Positions 1 to 5,559 of a stretch of DNA of 5,559 nucleotides are shown one piece after another. Position 1 is the stretch's first letter. Each line of letters starts with the position of its first letter. Under the pieces are notes generated by a model. It saw only the letters and a program-made list of their open reading frames with translations, was not told the origin of the DNA and made no database searches. Made by a program: the position numbers and the translations under genes. Source of the DNA: Bacteroidales bacterium (GTDB taxonomy: Bacteria; Bacteroidota; Bacteroidia; Bacteroidales; UBA932); assembly GCA_016303175.1 (NCBI GenBank), contig JAEDMF010000112.1, positions 1 to 5,559 of the forward strand, written 5' to 3'.

Positions 1-88
1 GAACGTGACAGACCGCAATGTACTTTTCCCCAGTCCCACCACGGAACTGACGGTGAACAAACTGATGACTCAAAACAAAGGATGGTAA
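1..88 (+). CDS. SusD/RagB-family outer-membrane glycan-binding lipoprotein, C-terminal end only
   Basis: Only the last 28 codons are present, read from base 2 to the TAA at 86-88; the gene begins outside the window. The readable peptide contains LFPSPTTELTVN and ends TQNKGW. This matches the usual end of SusD/RagB proteins, where a 'LxPIPxxELxxN' stretch is followed by a final 'QNPGY/W'. Family knowledge: SusD proteins are surface lipoproteins that cap a SusC TonB-dependent transporter and help load oligosaccharides into it. A susC homologue is therefore expected immediately to the left (inference). The gene stops 2 bases before the next start codon, which fits the usual susC-susD-lipoprotein order of a Bacteroidota PUL. 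Glycan specificity cannot be judged from this fragment. Confidence 0.87.
   Translation, partial: NVTDRNVLFPSPTTELTVNKLMTQNKGW
77..82 (+). promoter_or_regulatory. ribosome binding site deciding the lipoprotein start
   Basis: AAAGGA lies 8 bases before the ATG at 91, inside the last codons of the SusD gene. It favours the ATG at 91 over the in-frame ATG at 82, which would overlap the motif itself and add only MVK before the signal peptide. Confidence 0.5.
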
Positions 89-90
89 AG

Positions 91-1053
91 ATGAAATTGA
101 AAAATTACATATTGATGGCGGTTCTTCTGCCTGTTCTCCTGATATCCTGTGCTAAGGACAAGGCTCCGTCTTCCTATCTCGCCGTAAGTCTGGATAAGGA
201 AGAATATGCAGTCGGAGATAAAGTAGTATTCAGATTTTCCGGCAAGCCTGACAACATAGTATTTTATTCCGGAGAGCCCGGGCACGAATACCAGTACCGC
301 AATACTTATGACCGTTTCGCCAAGTTGTACTTTAGTTTCTCCACCTTTGTAAGGTACGGCACCATCCAACGCAATATCGGCCTTCTTGCCTCCGTGGATT
401 TTGACGGAGTTTATGAACTGGAGAATGTGCAAAATGCCACTTGGATAGATCTTTCGGACAGTTTCGTATGGTCGGAAGGCGCAGACAGGGTGCCCTCCGG
501 GGAGCTGGAACTCAACTCCGCAATAGAGGAGAAACTTGGCATCTCGCTCACGCAGCAGGACAGGCTGTATCTTGCCTTCCATTACACCGACTACACAGAT
601 GAAACAAGGACGAGACAGAACAACTGGATAGTCCGCACCTCGCTTCTGGAATCCCTTTCGCCTTTTGGGGAGAGAAACACTGAGGCCGAGATGAAGACCT
701 TCGGATGGGTGTCTGTGCCGGCCGGCAAATGGACTATAACCACAGCTCAAATTTTGATTGACGGCAAGACCGCGCCCGAAAGCGATGCCTGGGCTATTTC
801 CGGCCCCTTCCAATTCGGCGGAGTGCCGGCCGACGAGGGTGTTGCTCTGAAAAATATCAGTACGGTTATGGATAGTTATACCTATGTGTATTCGGAGCCC
901 GGCGAATATAAGGCAGTATTCGAGTCATCATCCTGGTGGTACACTGGCGGTTCTTCTTCCGTTACGCAGATTGACGTGAAGATTGTACCTGCTGCGGAGG
1001 AGGGCGAAAATAGTCAGGAGGGAGGAAACAGTCAGGAGGGCGGAAATGAATAG
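91..1053 (+). CDS. DUF5017-type surface lipoprotein, probable glycan-binding protein of the PUL
   Basis: A 320-residue lipoprotein, probably anchored in the outer membrane, that likely binds the target glycan beside SusC/SusD. Residues 1-20 form a type II signal peptide: MKLK, a hydrophobic run, then lipobox LISC with the lipidated Cys at 20. The following AKDK is only a weak lipoprotein export signal, so surface exposure rests on family and context. Residues of roughly 28-180 match DUF5017 as I know it: the FYSGEPGHEYQYR motif at 58-70, then strands around LASVDFDG, ATWIDLSDSF and NNWIVRTS. The second half is a further beta-rich region ending in a PKD-like strand (GEYKAVFES). The last 20 residues are acidic, Gly-rich and repetitive (NSQEGG twice). 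The start at 91 is preferred on signal-peptide and ribosome-binding-site grounds; 82 is also possible and would overlap susD by 7 bases. No catalytic motif is seen. Family membership is fairly sure; the binding role is inferred. Confidence 0.93.
   Translation: MKLKNYILMAVLLPVLLISCAKDKAPSSYLAVSLDKEEYAVGDKVVFRFSGKPDNIVFYSGEPGHEYQYRNTYDRFAKLYFSFSTFVRYGTIQRNIGLLASVDFDGVYELENVQNATWIDLSDSFVWSEGADRVPSGELELNSAIEEKLGISLTQQDRLYLAFHYTDYTDETRTRQNNWIVRTSLLESLSPFGERNTEAEMKTFGWVSVPAGKWTITTAQILIDGKTAPESDAWAISGPFQFGGVPADEGVALKNISTVMDSYTYVYSEPGEYKAVFESSSWWYTGGSSSVTQIDVKIVPAAEEGENSQEGGNSQEGGNE
998..1051 (+). repeat. 18-bp imperfect tandem repeat, three units, spanning a gene junction
   Basis: Three consecutive 18-base units start at 998, 1016 and 1034, each opening with AGGAGGG. 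Units 1 and 2 agree at 15 of 18 positions; unit 3 agrees with them over its first two-thirds and then diverges. The unit is a multiple of three, so copy changes would keep the lipoprotein frame. The repeat encodes the Glu/Gly/Asn/Ser/Gln tail of the DUF5017 lipoprotein. Unit 3 also holds the ribosome binding site and ATG (1046) of the next gene. Confidence 0.85.
1034..1039 (+). promoter_or_regulatory. strong Shine-Dalgarno site for the first toroid enzyme
   Basis: AGGAGG, a full complement to the CCUCCU anti-Shine-Dalgarno core, sits 6 bases before the ATG at 1046. This is near-ideal spacing and sets the start codon. Such a strong site is notable because Bacteroidota generally rely little on Shine-Dalgarno pairing. 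Two identical cores lie 18 and 36 bases upstream in the same repeat, without a suitably placed start codon. Confidence 0.7.
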
Positions 1054-3520
1054 GAAACTTCTCTTGTTGACACTGTTGTGCCTGTTGTGTCTGCCGTCCC
1101 TGCCATCTTTGGCCGGGGTAAGGCTTGGCAATTCCGGGATTGCACTCGAATGGGATGATTCCTGCCGTCTGACTGGCGTCCGAGTGGGCAAGCATACGCT
1201 TACCCCGGCAAGTCGTCAACGCCGCATCTTGTACTGCCCTCAAAAGCCGGACAGCACTCCGGCGATTGTGACCGACGCTGACGGAACTGTGTTCCCCGAC
1301 CCGAAATATCGCTATGTGGTGGCTTCCTGGCAGCAGAATCTGACCTCCGTATCCCTCAACAAGGCCGGACAGAGTCTCTATTATACGCCTTCCTCAGTAC
1401 GGAAAAATCCGGACGGAAGCCTCAGTTTCTTCTATAAAGACGAAAATATGCTCGTGAGGGAGGATTGGTCCTTTGATGCGGAATATGGAACTGATATCGT
1501 AGTGCGCATATCCTTGACGGCAGGACGCGGGGGCTGGTATTCCATAGTGAGTCCTTCGCTTGCCGTATGGGACAAAGAAGATTTCGAATGGGCGGCGGTG
1601 CCCGGAATTTGCCAGGGCCGCTCTTTCAACCCGGATTTCATCAGGGCTGCAGGTTACGGGCAGGGCATTCCCGAGGTTCCTATGGTGTTCAGGGAGAGAA
1701 CGGCTACTGCTCCCATGGCCTATATCAACGGCTCAAACGGTGTCACGCAGGCAGTCATAGCCGAGCCCGGAACGGCGAGGCATCCCTGGCTTAAGGACTG
1801 CAAGACGCACGCAAAATGGTGTCTGGGCCTTTCGCTCATGAACAGGGAAGGGGAGTTCACCCCCACGCTGTGCCATCCTGTCCTTGGAGAGGACGGTTCA
1901 TATCTGGAGCAGGGCGGGAGCATCAGCTTTTCTTTCCGTTATACTCTGGTGGAGGATGGCTGGTTCAGTGTCCTGAAGCATTCGGCTCAGGATATTTACA
2001 AGTTGGAGAAGGGTACGGCTTTGAAGAAGACTCGCTGCTCTCTTACAGACAGGATTTTCCGTATGCACGATTATCTGGTCTCCGACAAGACATCCCGCTG
2101 GCGTAGTTGTGAGTACGGCGGTATGACCATAGCAGCCCAGGATTATCTGGGAGGCGTATATGGCGCGCAGAAGGATGCGATGAAGAATTCCGACTACGGT
2201 GCAATGTGGATGCTGGCACGATTGAGTGCCGACACCCTTCTTCTGCACAGACGTCTGCCCTATGCCTTGAATTTCAGGCTTGCCCAGCAATGTCTTGAGG
2301 AGGGTTTCTTCAAAGGTTCGTCCGCCGGGCAGTATTTCCTCTGGAAGAGCGGCAGTTTTACCGAAGAGTGGGGGCCTTATACCGAGCCTGTTGCCACGAC
2401 CTATTATATGCTTATGGATTTGGGCAACATAATGCTGTTTGAGGATGACCGTGAAGACCTGAAGGACAGGCTCAGGTTTGCGGCCGACTGCCTGCTCGGG
2501 TGGATGAAGCCGGACGGCAGTTGGGAGGTTGCCTATGACAATGAGAGCGGGAAGCCCCTGTTTACTGATTTGAAAGATTTGCGGCCTACTTTTTATGGAC
2601 TGCTGGTGGCCTGGAAGATACTCGGGGACGGGAAGTATCTGGACGCTGCCTCAAAAGGGGCGCTCTGGTATGTGCGCAATGCAGTCGAAAAGGGTCATTT
2701 CATAGGGGTATGCGGAGACACGCGCTTTTCTCCGGATTTTGCGGCAGTTCAGGCTGTTGAGGCTCTGCTTGAAATGTATGAGGCCGATGGTAATCCGTAT
2801 TGGAAAGAAGCTGCTATAAGGGCTGCAAGGCTTTATACCACCTCCATTTATACCTATCCGGAGCCAACGTGTGAGCTCAAGAACGTCAAGGGACGGGAGC
2901 GTGCCGATTGGGAAATCAGCCAGGTTGGACTCGGCTTTGAACACGGCGGAGTATTCGGCTCAGCCAATCATCATGGCCCCATCCTGCTTGCTTCTCACGC
3001 CGGTCTGTTCGTAAGGCTGGCTGCTCTGACATCCGACAGTTATTTCCTTCAGCTTGCAAGGGCTGCTGTCAAGGCGAGGGACGCCTTTGTGGACTGGAAT
3101 ACCGGAGTGGCTTCATATTATTGGGACGCAATGGACAATGGTCCCGGAGCCTTTCCCCATCACGCCTGGTGGCAGATAGGCTGGATAATGGATTATCTTG
3201 TGGCGGAAGCCAGCTGTATGTCGGATGGCAGGATTGACTTTCCTGCAGGCTTTATGACCCCCAAGGTTGGCCCCCACCGCTGCTATGGTTTTGCGCCCGG
3301 CACCATCAACGGCAAGAAAGTGAACTTGATTCTGAAAAAGGGTCTTGTAAGTCTTTCTACCCCTGAAATTGACTATCTGACAGCAGAGGATTCTGATAAA
3401 CTATATGTAATTCTGCTGAATACTTCAGGTGCTGCTGTCCAGCTCGGCGTCAAGGTGGAAGGCAAGGCCGAAAGGACAGTACGGGTAAAAGATGTCAAAG
3501 TGTTGGAATATGACAAATAG
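1046..3520 (+). CDS. exported alpha/alpha-toroid enzyme, predicted glycoside hydrolase or polysaccharide lyase, family not recognised
   Basis: An 824-residue protein. The signal peptide (about 1-22, MNRK plus a Leu-rich core) ends SLA before GVRLG and suggests signal peptidase I and a periplasmic enzyme; Cys12 and Cys15 lie inside the hydrophobic core and make a poor lipobox. Approximate layout: beta-sandwich 23-310, helical linker opening with SLTD at 332-335, alpha/alpha-barrel 340-735 with repeated helical hairpins, C-terminal beta-sandwich 740-824. This layout is shared by several glycoside hydrolase and lyase families. Conserved-looking polar clusters in the barrel are ADWEISQ (620-626), GFEHGG (630-635), SANHHGP (639-645), YYWDAMDNGPG (691-701) and FPHHAWWQIGW (703-713), plausible active-site loops. 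The start at 1046 is set by the signal peptide and a perfect ribosome binding site; an upstream in-frame ATG at 983 would destroy the signal peptide. It overlaps the lipoprotein gene by 8 bases. Relatives may carry the label glycerophosphodiester phosphodiesterase, but I see no HRG motif of that family. That it is a carbohydrate enzyme is inference from fold and context. Confidence 0.93.
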   Translation: MNRKLLLLTLLCLLCLPSLPSLAGVRLGNSGIALEWDDSCRLTGVRVGKHTLTPASRQRRILYCPQKPDSTPAIVTDADGTVFPDPKYRYVVASWQQNLTSVSLNKAGQSLYYTPSSVRKNPDGSLSFFYKDENMLVREDWSFDAEYGTDIVVRISLTAGRGGWYSIVSPSLAVWDKEDFEWAAVPGICQGRSFNPDFIRAAGYGQGIPEVPMVFRERTATAPMAYINGSNGVTQAVIAEPGTARHPWLKDCKTHAKWCLGLSLMNREGEFTPTLCHPVLGEDGSYLEQGGSISFSFRYTLVEDGWFSVLKHSAQDIYKLEKGTALKKTRCSLTDRIFRMHDYLVSDKTSRWRSCEYGGMTIAAQDYLGGVYGAQKDAMKNSDYGAMWMLARLSADTLLLHRRLPYALNFRLAQQCLEEGFFKGSSAGQYFLWKSGSFTEEWGPYTEPVATTYYMLMDLGNIMLFEDDREDLKDRLRFAADCLLGWMKPDGSWEVAYDNESGKPLFTDLKDLRPTFYGLLVAWKILGDGKYLDAASKGALWYVRNAVEKGHFIGVCGDTRFSPDFAAVQAVEALLEMYEADGNPYWKEAAIRAARLYTTSIYTYPEPTCELKNVKGRERADWEISQVGLGFEHGGVFGSANHHGPILLASHAGLFVRLAALTSDSYFLQLARAAVKARDAFVDWNTGVASYYWDAMDNGPGAFPHHAWWQIGWIMDYLVAEASCMSDGRIDFPAGFMTPKVGPHRCYGFAPGTINGKKVNLILKKGLVSLSTPEIDYLTAEDSDKLYVILLNTSGAAVQLGVKVEGKAERTVRVKDVKVLEYDK

Positions 3521-5559
3521 TATAAGACGCCTGTTGCTTGCGGCCGCCGCCTTACTGACGGCTGTCGTTGCAGAAGCAGACAATGACAAATATCTGATTG
3601 AGGCTGAGGCTTTCCAGTTCAAGGGCAAGTGGTTTGCCGAGAAGAATTCCGAGGCTATGGGGAGCGCGCTGTTGCGCCTGTCGGGAAGCGGCTCCCTGGA
3701 AGATGAATACGATGCAGTGACTACAGTCCGCATTTTGGAAGACGGGGATTATGCCGTGTGGGTTCGCTCAATGGATTTTGCACAGTTTCCCGCCACGAGG
3801 GTGTTCCGGCTCAGTGTGAATGAAGTTCCGATGGAATTGGCCGGCACTCACGGCAAACCGGGACTGCATTGGGAGAAGGTCGGTGAGATTCATCTCGCAA
3901 AGGGTGAGGCCCTGCTGCGTCTTCACGACGAAAAGAAGAAAAATGCCCGTTGTGACGCCATACTGCTGGTGCAGGACAAGGAAATGAATCCCGAGGCTGT
4001 TGACAGGAAGCTTCTTGGCAAACTCAGACGTAATCCTTCTTTCATCAAGACCGAGGCCGCTGCGGAGGATAATGTATCGCAGCCTGTGGAATTGTCTTAC
4101 GACGCCCCTGTTGCCGCCAGTGTAGAGAACGGGAATATGAGACTCTCCTTCGTTCTGAACGGCGGACGCTATCTTTCCTGCCGGGCGGAGTTGAACGCAG
4201 GCGGTATATGGCGCAGGTATAATTCCAATCTGGAGGATTTCAAAGTATATCTCATCACTTCCGATGACAGCCCGCTCGACAATGAACGTTTCTTTCCCGC
4301 GTGGAAGAAAGGGGAGGTTGCCCGGCACTTTGTTTTCGGGGGCAAGACCATTCAGGTGCGGTCGGAGGACGATGTGCTCAACCCCTACAAGGCAGGCAGC
4401 CTGAGCGAGGCCATTCCGGTGCAGGCTAATGTGGTGGGTGACAGGAGCATAGTTGTGCAATATATCACAAAGAACGGAAGCCGTATGGCCGGCACTTGGA
4501 CTTTGCCCGAAAAGGGTTGTCATCTTGAGGTGGAACTCTCCTGCAAGGCGGCTTCGGATGCTATGTACAGTATGGCTCTGACTGCTTTCCAACCCGTACC
4601 CGGGGATGCTGTGGCCAATGTGCTGATGGCTCCACTGTTCCAGTTCAGACGCATTTCTGACCAGCCTGTGATGATGCTCTCTTCGATGATGCAGCAGCCT
4701 GTTGCCATTGTGGAAGCCTCTTCTTCCACAGGGGCGGACGTGTCTGCCTTCGTATGTGCCGACATTTCACTCTATGGCAGGGATTGGGGCGGCGTGGACT
4801 ATTCTCCTGCCGGTTTTTCGCTGCACAATGCTGCCGGAACGGTCCAGCCAGTGGCTTTTGCACCCGTGATGGGAATGCCGGATTCCAGACTCTCCAAAGG
4901 ACAGGTGATAAGCCGTAAGTTCGAGGCTGGCGCTCTGTCCGGAGGATGGAATACGGCTCTGGAATATGTCTCTGACAATGTGTTCAAGGTAAGGGACTAC
5001 AGAGTGCAGGATTCAGTTTCGCTCACCGACTCCTATTTCAATATAATTGAATTGATGAAAAACGCTGAATATGGCGGTTGGGATGAGGCGATGAAGGGTT
5101 TTTACGATATTGAGGGCGACCCCGGCCGTGCCCCAACTGTCGTACACTCCGCGCCTCTTGCCATAGTGTCCGCTGCCATAGTGTCGGACGACGAGGATTT
5201 CTACATTACGCGGGCCCTGCCTACCATTGAATACACTCTGTCCAGAAGCGGCTACCGCTGGTCTTCCGATATAGTCGAGTCGGGCTATAACAAAACAGCC
5301 AAGTCTTTGGAACTCAATCCCTTTGATTCTCAGTTCAATACTTCTTATTATGCTGGTTTGGACTGTCTTACAGGCAAACTGAATCCCTATCTGGAGCAGA
5401 TTGCCCTGCCTTACGGCCAACTCCGCCAGACCAAGGGCTATTCCGTGCCCGTGCTTTCCTGGGTACAGGCAATGTGGGCCTACAAGATGACCGGGGATGA
5501 GAAATGGCTCAAAAATGCTGTGAGCACTGCAAGACGCTTCGTGGATATTCATATCTACA
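3510..5559 (+). CDS. exported toroid enzyme with N-terminal carbohydrate-binding-like module, partial (3' end outside window)
   Basis: An open frame from the ATG at 3510 to the window edge, 683 codons with no stop; the full protein is probably near 1000 residues if it ends like its neighbour. It starts 11 bases inside the preceding gene, with no convincing Shine-Dalgarno site, suggesting translational coupling. The signal peptide is about 1-23 (MTNSIRRLLLAAAALL, cleavage after AEA). Residues of about 26-156 form a beta-rich module: IEAEAFQFKGKW (29-40), GDYAVWVRSMDF, and RCDAILLVQD (147-156). It resembles the module seen with some Bacteroides FAD-dependent oxidoreductases and CBM-like proteins. 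A charged linker (about 158-180) leads to a beta-sandwich (about 190-500) and then an alpha/alpha-toroid that begins near SLTDSYFNIIELM (504-516) and is cut off at the edge. The region from about 370 onward lines up with the neighbouring enzyme. It is probably a periplasmic glycan-degrading enzyme; family, activity and catalytic residues are not recognised, and part of the toroid is missing from view. Confidence 0.92.
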   Translation, partial: MTNSIRRLLLAAAALLTAVVAEADNDKYLIEAEAFQFKGKWFAEKNSEAMGSALLRLSGSGSLEDEYDAVTTVRILEDGDYAVWVRSMDFAQFPATRVFRLSVNEVPMELAGTHGKPGLHWEKVGEIHLAKGEALLRLHDEKKKNARCDAILLVQDKEMNPEAVDRKLLGKLRRNPSFIKTEAAAEDNVSQPVELSYDAPVAASVENGNMRLSFVLNGGRYLSCRAELNAGGIWRRYNSNLEDFKVYLITSDDSPLDNERFFPAWKKGEVARHFVFGGKTIQVRSEDDVLNPYKAGSLSEAIPVQANVVGDRSIVVQYITKNGSRMAGTWTLPEKGCHLEVELSCKAASDAMYSMALTAFQPVPGDAVANVLMAPLFQFRRISDQPVMMLSSMMQQPVAIVEASSSTGADVSAFVCADISLYGRDWGGVDYSPAGFSLHNAAGTVQPVAFAPVMGMPDSRLSKGQVISRKFEAGALSGGWNTALEYVSDNVFKVRDYRVQDSVSLTDSYFNIIELMKNAEYGGWDEAMKGFYDIEGDPGRAPTVVHSAPLAIVSAAIVSDDEDFYITRALPTIEYTLSRSGYRWSSDIVESGYNKTAKSLELNPFDSQFNTSYYAGLDCLTGKLNPYLEQIALPYGQLRQTKGYSVPVLSWVQAMWAYKMTGDEKWLKNAVSTARRFVDIHIY

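Larger units (their letters stand above)
1..5559 (+). other. polysaccharide utilization locus segment, single operon
   Basis: Four co-directional genes with spacings of +2, -8 and -11 bases: SusD end, DUF5017 lipoprotein, toroid enzyme, CBM-toroid enzyme. No space is left for an internal promoter or terminator outside coding sequence, so transcription must come from the left. The order is that of a classical Sus-like locus. No regulator (hybrid two-component, anti-sigma or SusR type), sulfatase or recognised CAZyme lies in the window, so the substrate cannot be inferred from neighbours. Confidence 0.83.

Noticed and set aside
70..813. 247-codon open frame on the minus strand
   Set aside because: It is antisense to the DUF5017 lipoprotein, whose lipobox and FYSGEPG motif make the plus strand the coding one; the minus-strand product has no recognisable feature.
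983..1045. N-terminal extension of the first enzyme from an upstream in-frame ATG
   Set aside because: It would add 21 highly charged Arg/Glu residues before the signal peptide and arises from the purine-rich repeat read in another frame; the ATG at 1046 has a perfect ribosome binding site.
1079..1093. Possible lipobox in the first enzyme (Cys12 or Cys15)
   Set aside because: Both cysteines lie within the Leu-rich core with hydrophobic residues following, and a clear signal peptidase I site (SLA before Gly) comes after them.
3540..3551. GC-rich palindrome GCGGCCGC near the start of the second enzyme
   Set aside because: It simply encodes consecutive alanines of the signal peptide core; no stem-loop with a U-tract or regulatory context is seen.
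3768..4592. 274-codon open frame on the minus strand
   Set aside because: It lies wholly inside the second toroid enzyme, has no signal peptide or family motif, and has the look of an antisense shadow of a well-supported gene.
5013..5552. 179-codon open frame on the minus strand at the right edge
   Set aside because: It is antisense to the toroid of the second enzyme, which reads through without a stop and matches its neighbour; a shadow frame.

Overview
The window is a piece of a polysaccharide utilization locus (PUL) from a member of the Bacteroidota, most likely Bacteroidales. The evidence is a SusD-type C-terminus at the left edge, followed at once by a DUF5017-type surface lipoprotein with a Bacteroidota lipobox, and then two very large exported enzymes. 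Base composition is close to balanced, higher in G+C than many gut Bacteroides, so the genus is left open.

Layout, all on the + strand and with essentially no intergenic DNA: (1) bases 1-88, the last 28 codons of a SusD/RagB-like glycan-binding lipoprotein; (2) 91-1053, a DUF5017 lipoprotein, probably the surface glycan-binding protein of the locus; (3) 1046-3520, an 824-residue exported protein with a beta-sandwich, alpha/alpha-toroid, beta-sandwich layout, a predicted glycoside hydrolase or polysaccharide lyase of unrecognised family; (4) 3510 to past the right edge, at least 683 residues of a second exported protein. Protein 4 carries an N-terminal carbohydrate-binding-like module and then a region that lines up with protein 3. 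It stays open to base 5559, so its end is not in the window.

The gaps are 2 bases, an 8-base overlap and an 11-base overlap. The genes are therefore almost certainly one transcript driven from a promoter to the left, presumably upstream of a susC homologue. No promoter, terminator, RNA gene, mobile element or CRISPR array is visible.

Inferred division of labour: the SusC/SusD pair (mostly outside the window) and the DUF5017 lipoprotein capture and import glycan, and the two toroid enzymes process it, probably in the periplasm. The most interesting points are that the two enzymes appear to be distant tandem paralogues of a family I cannot name, one with an added binding module, and that an 18-bp tandem repeat at the second junction both encodes the acidic tail of the lipoprotein and supplies the ribosome binding site and start codon of the next gene. 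The glycan substrate cannot be read from this sequence.
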